Numbered from the stretch's first letter, positions 1-5,455 are shown. The stretch: 5,455 bases of DNA from Nitrospinota bacterium (GCA_016212345.1 JACRGM010000134.1:1-5455), one strand, 5' to 3'. The notes: generated by a model from the sequence alone, not told the origin. Program-made: numbers and translations.

Positions 1-50
1 CTGATGATTTGAGCACAATGTAAAATGCAAATTGAATCCTTTTTATCAAC

Positions 51-175
51 TATAGATTTTCAGATAATAAATTATACAAGGCTAGAGGGAGAAATCCGAG
101 TAAGGCGTACTGAGCGGTACGCCGTCGAGGATTTCGACTGATAACGCCGTGTAATTTGTTATATGGAAATCTATA
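51..175. repeat. Large composite palindrome (MITE/REP-like) upstream of hisH
   Basis: Three nested inverted-repeat layers are directly visible. The outer arms are 51-82 and 146-175. They match as imperfect complements over about 30 bases, and several mismatches would become G-U pairs in RNA. The middle arms are GAAATCC (91-97) and GGATTTC (129-135). The core is GGCGTAC (104-110) and GTACGCC (117-123) around a 6-base loop. Both ends carry the terminal motif TATAGATTT / AAATCTATA. The element ends about 6 bases before the hisH ribosome binding site, so a transcript crossing it could fold into a long stem right before the start. There is no T-tract, so it is not a standard terminator, and no run of His codons, so it is not a classical his attenuator. 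A non-autonomous mobile element (MITE) or a chromosomal REP family is the best guess. The palindrome is certain, its class is not. Confidence 0.75.
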
Positions 176-180
176 AATGG

Positions 181-188
181 GAGAAGGA
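181..188 (+). promoter_or_regulatory. Ribosome binding site deciding the hisH start
   Basis: The purine-rich GAGAAGGA lies 6 bases before the ATG at 195. It makes that ATG a better start than the in-frame ATG at 177, which lies at the foot of the palindrome and has no Shine-Dalgarno sequence. Protein alignment agrees, because HisH proteins normally begin directly with a motif like MIVIVDYGMGN. Confidence 0.7.
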
Positions 189-194
189 TTGGAG

Positions 195-818
195 ATGATA
201 GTCATTGTGGATTATGGAATGGGGAATCTAAGGAGTGTACAGAAGGGGTTTGAAAGGGTAGGTTATACTGCGGTTATTACAAATGACCCCAACAAGGTTG
301 GGGATGCCGATGCCATTGTCCTACCAGGTGTGGGTGCCTTTAGAGACTGTATGAGAAATCTTAATAAATCAGGATTGATCGACCCGATAAAGGAGTTTAT
401 TAATAAGGGTAAGCCTTTTTTGGGTATCTGTCTTGGTCTCCAACTTCTCTTTACAGAGAGTGAGGAGTTTGGTGTTCATAAAGGACTCGATATCATAAAG
501 GGGAGGGTTATCAGATTCCCTGATGCCTCCAACACTACCACTAATATAAAGATCCCTCACATGGGCTGGAATAGTGTAAGGATTAGGAATAGGGTCTCTA
601 TCTTCGAAGGGATACCGGATGATTCTTATTTCTATTTTGTGCACTCCTATTATGTTGTGCCAAAAGATGAAGATGTAATTGCCATGACTACAAACTATGG
701 GGTTGAGTTCACCTCTGCTATTGTAAAGGGTAATCTCTTTGCTGTTCAGTTTCATCCTGAGAAGAGTCAGGAATTGGGTCTTAAGATATTGAGGAATTTC
801 GGAGAGATTCATACTTGA
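195..818 (+). CDS. hisH: Imidazole glycerol phosphate synthase, glutaminase subunit HisH
   Basis: HisH is a class I glutamine amidotransferase. In the cytoplasm it hydrolyses glutamine and channels ammonia to HisF, which makes imidazole glycerol phosphate (IGP) and AICAR from PRFAR. From the ATG at 195 the protein has 207 residues, normal for the family. Visible motifs are the N-terminal DYGMGNLRSV (6-15), PGVGAF (44-49), the nucleophile elbow GICLGLQ with Cys79, PHMGWN (121-126) at the subunit interface, and FHPEKS, which supplies His187 and Glu189. Cys79-His187-Glu189 is therefore a complete triad. An upstream in-frame ATG at 177 would add six residues (MGEGLE) not typical of the family, and the Shine-Dalgarno spacing favours 195. 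The stop codon abuts the hisA start, which points to one transcript and translational coupling. The function is established for the family and the assignment is secure. Confidence 0.96.
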   Translation: MIVIVDYGMGNLRSVQKGFERVGYTAVITNDPNKVGDADAIVLPGVGAFRDCMRNLNKSGLIDPIKEFINKGKPFLGICLGLQLLFTESEEFGVHKGLDIIKGRVIRFPDASNTTTNIKIPHMGWNSVRIRNRVSIFEGIPDDSYFYFVHSYYVVPKDEDVIAMTTNYGVEFTSAIVKGNLFAVQFHPEKSQELGLKILRNFGEIHT

Positions 819-1547
819 ATGCTTATAATCCCGGCTGTAGACATCAGGAAAGGTAGATGTGTTAGACTCCTTCAAGGGAGGATAGATAGAGAGATTATCT
901 ATTCTGATGATCCAATATCTATGGCACAGAGATGGGAGGAATTGGGTAGTGAGCTTATCCATGTTGTTGATCTCGATGGTGCATTTGACGGGAGACCTAT
1001 GAATATGGATATTATTAAGAGGATGATCTCTTCTCTCAGAATTCAGGTACAAGTTGGGGGTGGTATCAGGGATCTAGATACTATAGAGGATTATATTACA
1101 AGTGGTGTCAGGAGGGTGATATTAGGGACAGTAGCGTCTGAGGACCCTGGATTTGTAGAGGATGTATGTGCCAGGTTTCCTGGCAGGATTGCTGTCGGTA
1201 TAGATGCCAAGGATGGTTATGTAGCTATTAAGGGTTGGACAGAGGTTACACAAGAGAAGGTATCTATATTTGTGAGGAGATTTAATGACATAGGTATCAC
1301 TGCTATCATTTATACAGATATTAAGAGAGATGGGATGCTTGTTGGTCCTAATATTGAAGGCATAAAGGAATTGGCATCCTCGACAGATATCCCTGTAATT
1401 GCATCAGGTGGTATCTCCGGGATAGGGGATATAAAAAGAGTGTTAGATATTGAAGAATATGGTATTATAGGGACTATAGTAGGAAAGGCTATATATGATG
1501 GAACCCTCGATTTTCAGGAAGCTGTTAAGATGGTAAGGGGTTTTTAG
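819..1547 (+). CDS. hisA: Phosphoribosylformimino-AICAR ribotide isomerase HisA
   Basis: HisA catalyses the Amadori rearrangement of ProFAR to PRFAR, the substrate of the HisF-HisH complex. At 242 residues it has the normal length for this (beta/alpha)8 barrel. The general acid/base pair is present: Asp8 in [13 protein letters not shown] and Asp129 in [15 protein letters not shown]. Other conserved points are the phosphate-binding QVGGGIRD (78-85), the TDIKRDGM segment (166-173) with Asp171, and the second phosphate loop ASGGIS around 195-200. The WEELGS and HVVDLDGA segments are HisA-like and separate it from HisF and from the bifunctional PriA, although PriA-type activity cannot be excluded by eye. 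The start ATG directly follows the hisH TGA with no spacer. A GGAGAG at 801-806, inside the hisH coding end, can serve as a rather distant ribosome site. Confidence 0.96.
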   Translation: MLIIPAVDIRKGRCVRLLQGRIDREIIYSDDPISMAQRWEELGSELIHVVDLDGAFDGRPMNMDIIKRMISSLRIQVQVGGGIRDLDTIEDYITSGVRRVILGTVASEDPGFVEDVCARFPGRIAVGIDAKDGYVAIKGWTEVTQEKVSIFVRRFNDIGITAIIYTDIKRDGMLVGPNIEGIKELASSTDIPVIASGGISGIGDIKRVLDIEEYGIIGTIVGKAIYDGTLDFQEAVKMVRGF

Positions 1548-2336
1548 ATGTTGACAAAGAGGATAATTCCATGTCTTGATGTCAAAGAAGGGAGGGTAGT
1601 AAAGGGTGTAAATTTCTTGAATCTAAAGGATGCGGGTGATCCTGTAGAGGTAGCAGAGATCTATGAAAGAGAAGGTGCTGATGAATTGGTCTTCCTTGAT
1701 ATAACAGCTTCACATGAGAATAGGGATATTATCATTGATGTGGTTTATAAAACCGCTGAAAAGGTCTTTATGCCTTTGACTGTTGGAGGAGGTATCAGGA
1801 GAGTTGAAGACATCCGTGCCCTCCTTAAGGCCGGAGCGGATAAGGTATCAATAAATACTGCTGCTGTAAAGGATTCAATCTTTGTGAAGAGGGTATCTGA
1901 GATCTTTGGGAGTCAGTGCATAGTGGTCTCTATAGATGCAAAGGAGGTTGTAGGAGAGGATCTTAGCAATAAGAATGGTGGGGAGAAGCGATGGGAGATA
2001 TATACCCATGGGGGAAGGAGACCGACTGGGATTGATGCTGTGGAGTGGGCTGAGAAGATGGAGGATTATGGCGCAGGTGAAATACTCCTTACGAGTATGG
2101 ATAGGGATGGAAAAAAGGAGGGTTATGATGTAGAATTAACTAGAAGGATATCAGAATCTGTTGGTATCCCGGTCATCGCCTCAGGTGGTGCTGGAAATAT
2201 TGAACATCTTTATGATGGATTGACAAAGGGAAAGGCAGATGCTGTTTTGGCAGCCTCTATATTTCATTATCGTGAATATACTATTAGAGAGGTGAAAGAG
2301 TATTTAAGAAATAGGGGAATTATTGTCAGGCTGTAA
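1548..2336 (+). CDS. hisF: Imidazole glycerol phosphate synthase, cyclase subunit HisF
   Basis: HisF is the synthase barrel that closes the imidazole ring, using ammonia from HisH and releasing IGP for histidine and AICAR for purine synthesis. The 262-residue protein opens with the signature [20 protein letters not shown], placing catalytic Asp11 exactly where expected. The second catalytic residue, Asp130, lies in VVSIDAKEV. Phosphate loops are TVGGGIRR (78-85) and ASGGAGN (211-217), and LLTSMDRDG (180-188) and AASIFHYRE (235-243) are further family blocks. A charged, glycine-rich loop after Asp130 (about 133-149) looks a few residues longer than in the Thermotoga enzyme, within family variation. 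AAGGGG at 1535-1540, inside the hisA end, is a well-spaced ribosome site, and the hisA TAG abuts this ATG. The usual next gene, hisI, is not here. Confidence 0.97.
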   Translation: MLTKRIIPCLDVKEGRVVKGVNFLNLKDAGDPVEVAEIYEREGADELVFLDITASHENRDIIIDVVYKTAEKVFMPLTVGGGIRRVEDIRALLKAGADKVSINTAAVKDSIFVKRVSEIFGSQCIVVSIDAKEVVGEDLSNKNGGEKRWEIYTHGGRRPTGIDAVEWAEKMEDYGAGEILLTSMDRDGKKEGYDVELTRRISESVGIPVIASGGAGNIEHLYDGLTKGKADAVLAASIFHYREYTIREVKEYLRNRGIIVRL

Positions 2337-2390
2337 GTTAAATCTTTCATATCAAACTTTGAGGTTCTTTAATCTAATATTTTTAAGAAA

Positions 2391-2398
2391 GGGGGGAG
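2391..2398 (+). promoter_or_regulatory. Strong ribosome binding site of the DUF2914 gene
   Basis: The run GGGGGGAG lies nine bases before the ATG at 2408 and selects it over the in-frame ATGs at 2414 and 2420, which are further from the site. The remaining bases between hisF and this gene (2337-2390) are AT-rich and show no convincing terminator hairpin or promoter. Confidence 0.6.
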
Positions 2399-2407
2399 AA
2401 AAGAGAG

Positions 2408-2866
2408 ATGAAAATGAATATGAAGAAGATAGTTATCCTGATTCTGCCAATTCTATTTGGCTATATTACAACTGTTTATTCTGAGATTCCTGATTCTGAG
2501 ATACCTGAAGAAGAGGGCAATCTTTCTACTCTTACCACTGCATCTGATATCTCTATTGCTAGAGCTGTTATGGCAGGATCCGTGGAAGATAGGGAACCTA
2601 TCGCTGAAGGGGTCTCATTTGAGCCATCTTTGGGGAAAATATACTGCTTTACACATGTGGTGGGTGCTAAGTCAGAGACATCCATCAGACATGTATGGTA
2701 TTACAAAGATAAAAAGATGGCAGATATCTTGCTCCCTATTAAGTTTCCAAGTCATAGGACATACAGTTCTAAGAAAATCCTCAATTCATGGACAGGGAGC
2801 TGGAGGGTTGAGATAAGAGATAAGCATGACACAATCCTTAAGACATTAAATTTTACTGTTAAATAG
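2408..2866 (+). CDS. Secreted DUF2914 domain protein
   Basis: A 152-residue exported protein of unknown function. Residues 1-25 form a Sec signal peptide: a basic start (MKMNMKK), a hydrophobic core (IVILILPILFGYI) and a probable type I cleavage after VYS. There is no lipobox cysteine. A short acidic linker follows (EIPDSEIPEEE). From about residue 48 to the end I recognise the DUF2914 pattern: IARAVMAGSVEDREP, then KIYCFTHVVGAK, the highly conserved HVWYYKDKKMA, RTYSSKKI, and a closing WTGSWRVEIRDKHDTIL-type beta-hairpin region. The family appears as a small beta-sandwich-like domain in proteobacterial envelope proteins; its biochemical role is not known. The start is supported by the strong GGGGGGAG at 2391-2398, nine bases before the ATG. 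It lies 71 bases after hisF in the same direction, so it may be co-transcribed, but nothing links it to histidine synthesis. Confidence 0.85.
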   Translation: MKMNMKKIVILILPILFGYITTVYSEIPDSEIPEEEGNLSTLTTASDISIARAVMAGSVEDREPIAEGVSFEPSLGKIYCFTHVVGAKSETSIRHVWYYKDKKMADILLPIKFPSHRTYSSKKILNSWTGSWRVEIRDKHDTILKTLNFTVK

Positions 2867-2884
2867 GGGGGATGATTTTATTTG

Positions 2885-4129
2885 TCATTTGAGCTTTGGC
2901 ATTAGTACTTTTCCCTCAATGAGAATGCCCTTTACTTTATTGATCTTTGTTACTACATATTCCGCGGGATCTCTTATCATACCATCAGGGAGATCAATTA
3001 TGACTATATCAGCATATTTGCCGATAGAGAGATCCCCAATCTGATCCTCCATATTTAGGGCCTTTGCCCCATTGATGGTGCACATCTCAATGAGATGATG
3101 ATAATCCAATTGAGGGAAAAGGGATTTTGTCCTGCGCATTTCCAAAAAGGGATTAAGGCTCCAGTTGCTGGCGAGGCTGTCTGTACCAAGGGCAACATTT
3201 ATACCCCTTTCAAGAAACACTGAAAGGGGATACCTTATTTCCCTTCCAAACCACTGGTTGCTTCCAGGGCAAAAGATCACAGAGACCTTGTTCTCCTCCA
3301 GTAGATCAAGGTCTTGATCATCTACATGATTAAGATGTATACCCATAATACCTTTAAGTACACCTAGGCTGTTAAGATATCTCACTGGAGAATCTCCTGA
3401 TGGATTCCACCCTTCATCCCATAGCCCGAATCCTATCATCAGATCCCTTATCTCACCGGTCCCTCTCTTGATAAATTCCGACTCTGAGAGGGTCTCTGCA
3501 ATGTGGATTGCTATAGGATAATCCCTCTCCACTGCAAAACTATAGCTCTCCTTTAGGAGAGCCTGAGATAGGGTATAGGGGGAGTGGGGGGAGACCCCGA
3601 CTCTCACCTTTCCATTTAAAGAGAGGGATTCAATGGATACTTGTAAAGCCCTTATCTCCTTCTCTCTCTGAGATCGATTAAATCCGATCACCTCTATATA
3701 TACAATACCCCTCAACCCTTTCTCCTTAAGGATATTCCATGAGTATCCTAATCGTGATATATCACCAATAGTTGTTGTCCCGGCAGAAACAAGCTCATCT
3801 ATCCCCATCTTTGCCCAGAATATCTCCTCCTCTTGGTTCATCTCCCTTGTATAAGAGACTACCTCCCTTATCCAATCAGTAAAGCCAATCCCTTCTCTTA
3901 TCCTTCCCTTCAGTCCTGATAAGGATAGGTGTGTATGGGGATTTATAAGTCCGGGCATAACTATCTGATGCTGACAATCAATGATCTCATCACAATATAC
4001 ATCAGGGCAATCCTCCTCCTTTCCGATAAAGAGAATCCTCCCCTCCCTAATAATAATCACACCATCCTCTATTGGGGGAGAGGATACAGGGATAATCCAC
4101 TTTGCCTCTAATCTGATAGTTTTATCCAT
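2885..4129 (-). CDS. Amidohydrolase, predicted adenosine-type nucleoside deaminase (MTA/SAH/5'-deoxyadenosine or aminofutalosine)
   Basis: A 414-residue cytoplasmic metal-dependent hydrolase of the amidohydrolase superfamily, MtaD/ATZ-TRZ/aminofutalosine-deaminase branch. Seen in order: an N-terminal composite beta-sandwich ending in VMPGLINPHTHL, with metal ligands His65 and His67; VSPHSPYT (179-186); IAIHIAET with metal ligand His209 and catalytic-type Glu212; GIHLNHVD, where His265 aligns with the substrate-binding His; GTDSLASN with metal ligand Asp317; and a C-terminal GDLSIGKYADIVIID return to the sandwich. All residues expected for a mononuclear deaminase are present, so it is probably active. 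The segment after HxH (LSLSGLKGR, then GFTDWIREVV) recalls aminofutalosine deaminases (MqnX) as much as MTA/SAH deaminases. Substrate therefore cannot be settled by eye. Its start lies 22 nt inside the end of the upstream phosphorylase gene, which favours coupled translation and linked function. Ribosome site is weak (GGAG about 13 bases upstream). Confidence 0.88.
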   Translation of the reverse strand: MDKTIRLEAKWIIPVSSPPIEDGVIIIREGRILFIGKEEDCPDVYCDEIIDCQHQIVMPGLINPHTHLSLSGLKGRIREGIGFTDWIREVVSYTREMNQEEEIFWAKMGIDELVSAGTTTIGDISRLGYSWNILKEKGLRGIVYIEVIGFNRSQREKEIRALQVSIESLSLNGKVRVGVSPHSPYTLSQALLKESYSFAVERDYPIAIHIAETLSESEFIKRGTGEIRDLMIGFGLWDEGWNPSGDSPVRYLNSLGVLKGIMGIHLNHVDDQDLDLLEENKVSVIFCPGSNQWFGREIRYPLSVFLERGINVALGTDSLASNWSLNPFLEMRRTKSLFPQLDYHHLIEMCTINGAKALNMEDQIGDLSIGKYADIVIIDLPDGMIRDPAEYVVTKINKVKGILIEGKVLMPKLK

Positions 4130-4989
4130 TGATGCCAGTCATCTCCGACTCCACGCTCCTTTTTGTATCTAATCATTGAATCTTTACAGATGCAGTCTCG
4201 TTCAATCCCTTTAAAACGGTTTAATACATCCTTTATTATCATTGGAAATCGCCTTACTGCCAGATTTACTATCTCCTTTTCCTCTTGATTCTGCATACCC
4301 CCAAAGGGCTCATCCCCTTGAAGGGGACGTTCAACAATCCCCTCAGCATAATTAGTAAGATAGCATACAGGGGCATAACACATCTCCAGCTCCTTTGCAA
4401 GGAATACCTCTGGGACAAGTGTCATCCCTACTATATCTCCACCGAGTATCCTATACTTTTTTATCTCTGCAGGGGTCTCTAATCTTGGTCCATGTGTACA
4501 GACATATACACCTGAGTTATGATACTTGATATTCATTTCATTCAGGCTAATGGCCAATATATCTCTGATCTCCTGACAGAAGACCATACCCTGACGGATA
4601 AACCCCATCCCTTCCCTCTCAAAGAAGGTATAATCCCGTCCCTTTGTCTCATCGATCAGGTCATGCGGAAGGACAAATTCTCCTACCGAGTAGGCCTTAT
4701 TGATGATACCTGGTCCTGACCATGATATAATCCTCTCAACACCACACTCCTTCAATCCCCAGATATTTGCCCTGTAATTCACAAAAGGTGCAGATGTGAG
4801 GTAACCATCATCACCGTGTCTGGAGAGAAAGAGAAGGTCTGAATCGTTGTATACGAACCGATGAATAACAGCACTCTCACCAAAAGGTGTTATGATCTTT
4901 TTACACCATAAATCAGGGCCAAACATCTCCTCTTTTAAAAGGATGTGGGATCCACTTCCCCCAATGATTCCTAATAGATCCTTACTCAT
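4108..4989 (-). CDS. mtnP: MTAP/PNP-family nucleoside phosphorylase, probably 6-oxopurine specific (MTI phosphorylase-like)
   Basis: From the ATG at 4989 the protein has 293 residues, normal for trimeric MTAP/PNP enzymes, which cleave purine nucleosides with phosphate. Visible blocks are GIIGGSG (7-13), RHG (57-59) for phosphate, NYRANIWGLKECGVERII (71-88), GPRLETPAE (167-175), GDIVGMTLVPE (184-194) with Met189 and Thr190, and LTNYAEG (211-217). The overall sequence is MTAP-like, but base-recognition positions are not: Glu171 and Asn213 match the Glu201/Asn243 pair of human PNP, where human MTAP has Ser178 and Asp220, and the second MTAP aspartate (Asp222) is Ala215. I infer preference for inosine-type substrates such as methylthioinosine. 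The usual T/S-A-x-GSL loop reads SWSGPGIIN (89-97), also divergent. The C-terminal tail carries a DCIC motif and overlaps the deaminase start by 22 nt. Automatic annotation would call it mtnP. Confidence 0.88.
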   Translation of the reverse strand: MSKDLLGIIGGSGSHILLKEEMFGPDLWCKKIITPFGESAVIHRFVYNDSDLLFLSRHGDDGYLTSAPFVNYRANIWGLKECGVERIISWSGPGIINKAYSVGEFVLPHDLIDETKGRDYTFFEREGMGFIRQGMVFCQEIRDILAISLNEMNIKYHNSGVYVCTHGPRLETPAEIKKYRILGGDIVGMTLVPEVFLAKELEMCYAPVCYLTNYAEGIVERPLQGDEPFGGMQNQEEKEIVNLAVRRFPMIIKDVLNRFKGIERDCICKDSMIRYKKERGVGDDWHQWIKLSD

Positions 4990-4991
4990 AT

Positions 4992-4998
4992 TCACCTT
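4992..4998 (-). promoter_or_regulatory. Ribosome binding site deciding the phosphorylase start
   Basis: On the - strand AAGGTGA precedes the ATG at 4989, with 5 bases between AAGG and the ATG. An in-frame GTG at 4995 would give two extra residues, but that GTG is itself part of the Shine-Dalgarno sequence and has no purine-rich site before it. The ATG is therefore the better start. Confidence 0.6.
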
Positions 4999-5012
4999 AA
5001 AATACCTTTATA

Positions 5013-5087
5013 ACACACCCCCAACCCCTCTTAATAGAGGGGAGTTCTAAAGTTTCCCCTCTAAAAAGAGGGGATTAAGGGGTGTGT
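5013..5087. repeat. Nested REP-like inverted repeat with twin CCCCTCT hairpins
   Basis: The outer arms ACACACCCC (5013-5021) and GGGGTGTGT (5079-5087) are perfectly complementary. Inside them are two near-identical perfect hairpins: CCCCTCT-TAAT-AGAGGGG (5025-5042) and CCCCTCT-AAAA-AGAGGGG (5056-5073). The whole left half also pairs with the whole right half, so the element can fold as one long stem or as a cloverleaf of two small hairpins. It fills most of the gap between the MotB-like gene and the phosphorylase gene. It is typical of dispersed REP/BIME elements and may stabilise or end transcripts, but there is no clear T-run after it on either strand. The structure is certain; dispersal in the genome is inferred. 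Confidence 0.8.
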
Positions 5088-5104
5088 ATTTTCATGCTCC
5101 TTTG

Positions 5105-5120
5105 TGCCGACTTGTCGGCA
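5105..5120. terminator. Perfect 16-base palindrome after the MotB-like gene, possible weak terminator
   Basis: TGCCGA (5105-5110) and TCGGCA (5115-5120) form a perfect 6-bp GC-rich stem around CTTG. On the - strand it begins 8 bases after the stop codon of the MotB-like gene, the usual place for a terminator. The bases that follow on that strand are AAAGGAG-like rather than a T-tract, so intrinsic termination would be weak. It may instead be a short dispersed palindrome belonging to the neighbouring repeat cluster. Confidence 0.4.
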
Positions 5121-5128
5121 TGAAGGTT

Positions 5129-5455
5129 TCATTTTAAGATCTGCATCTTTTTCTGGGGAAATAACAGGATTATGCTTATCCTTCTGTTCCTGGGATCTTT
5201 TGGGTCTTCTCTTATAAAGGGCACTGTGTCAGCATAGCCGGCGATCCTGACCAGACGACTTTGGTCCAGACCATATTCCTCGAGAATCTTCCTTGCTGCC
5301 AATGCCCGCTCAGTGGAGAGTTCCCAGTTGCTGTAGTTTCGGGACTTATAGGGGATCGAGTCTGTGTGGCCCTCTATTACAACAGGATGGGGGAGGGGTT
5401 TTATATTCTCTCCGATTACCTGTAATATCCTCGTAGCCATGGGTGTCGGTTTTGA
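5129..5455 (-). CDS. MotB/OmpA-type peptidoglycan-binding protein, C-terminal part (gene runs off the right edge)
   Basis: Only the last 108 residues are in the window; the frame stays open to base 5455, so the Met at 5440 is probably internal. The visible part is an OmpA-like peptidoglycan-binding domain. The block VIEGHTDSIP (visible residues 27-35) carries the Asp (visible residue 32) that binds diaminopimelate in the family. It is followed by YSNWELSTERALAARKIL, a pattern typical of MotB rather than of Pal or OmpA porins. Then come SRLVRIAGYADTVP and the closing NRRISIILL with the conserved arginines. In MotB this domain anchors the flagellar stator to the cell wall, while a transmembrane helix near the N-terminus pairs with MotA. 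Those parts lie outside the window, so other OmpA-family envelope proteins remain possible. It reads in the same direction as the phosphorylase but is separated from it by about 140 bases of repeats. Confidence 0.85.
   Translation of the reverse strand, partial: SKPTPMATRILQVIGENIKPLPHPVVIEGHTDSIPYKSRNYSNWELSTERALAARKILEEYGLDQSRLVRIAGYADTVPFIREDPKDPRNRRISIILLFPQKKMQILK

Noticed and set aside
1..50. End of an upstream gene, or a hisH promoter (TTGAAT at 32-37)
   Set aside because: Stops occur early in all three + frames and the remaining coding text is too short to identify. The TTGAAT has no good -10 box at 16-18 bases spacing.
51..175. His operon attenuator or T-box leader
   Set aside because: There is no leader peptide with a run of His codons, no T-box motif and no T-tract terminator; the region is explained by nested inverted repeats.
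177..194. Upstream ATG at 177 as the hisH start
   Set aside because: It would sit at the foot of the palindrome without a Shine-Dalgarno sequence and add six residues not typical of HisH. The ATG at 195 fits both the ribosome site and the family.
369..1052. A 227-codon open frame on the - strand across hisH and hisA
   Set aside because: It lies fully antisense to two secure genes with intact catalytic residues, has no recognisable domain, and its length follows from the codon usage of the + strand genes.
2457..2816. A 119-codon + strand frame inside the DUF2914 gene
   Set aside because: It is a shifted-frame shadow. The DUF2914 frame has a signal peptide, a family pattern and a strong ribosome site; this one has none of these.
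4285..4719. Two small + strand frames (65 and 66 codons) inside the phosphorylase gene
   Set aside because: Both are antisense shadows of a well-conserved enzyme and show no ribosome site or domain.
1..5455. CRISPR array, tRNA or rRNA genes
   Set aside because: No regularly spaced direct repeats, and no cloverleaf or rRNA sequence that I recognise on either strand.

Overview
The window is about 5.5 kb of bacterial chromosome with moderately low GC (roughly 40-45% by eye) and tightly packed genes. It has two convergent blocks: one on the + strand (195-2866) and one on the - strand (5455-2885). The gene content (histidine biosynthesis, a secreted DUF2914 protein, an amidohydrolase paired with an MTAP-family phosphorylase, and a MotB-like protein) suggests a motile Gram-negative-type bacterium. 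Desulfobacterota, Nitrospirota or a related group would fit, because DUF2914 proteins and dense REP-like palindromes are familiar there. That placement is inference; no marker in the window fixes the phylum.

Layout. Positions 1-50 hold no gene I can support. Positions 51-175 form a large composite palindrome that resembles a MITE or REP-type element and ends just before the ribosome binding site of the first gene. Next come hisH (195-818), hisA (819-1547) and hisF (1548-2336), joined stop-to-start with no spacer. Together they carry BBM II/ProFAR through isomerisation and glutamine-driven cyclisation to imidazole glycerol phosphate and AICAR. A secreted DUF2914 protein (2408-2866) follows in the same direction. 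Only 18 bases separate its stop from the end of the opposing block, and I see no strong terminator between them.

The - strand block reads from the right edge. A MotB/OmpA-type peptidoglycan-binding protein enters truncated from outside (5455-5129). It is followed by a perfect 6-bp hairpin (5105-5120) and a nested inverted repeat with twin CCCCTCT/AGAGGGG hairpins (5013-5087). After that come an MTAP/PNP-family phosphorylase (4989-4108) and an amidohydrolase of the MTA/SAH/aminofutalosine deaminase superfamily (4129-2885), whose reading frames overlap by 22 nt.

The most interesting point is this last pair. The phosphorylase looks like an MTAP overall, but at the two purine-recognition positions it carries Glu171 and Asn213. 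These are the residues that 6-oxopurine PNPs use, not the Ser/Asp of 6-aminopurine MTAPs. Since its partner gene encodes a predicted adenosine-type deaminase, the likely pathway is deamination first (adenosine-type to inosine-type nucleoside), then phosphorolysis to hypoxanthine and a 5-modified ribose 1-phosphate. This would salvage methylthioadenosine, 5'-deoxyadenosine, or possibly a futalosine-type nucleoside. The known relatives of this logic are the Pseudomonas MTA deaminase/MTI phosphorylase route and the methanogen DadD route.
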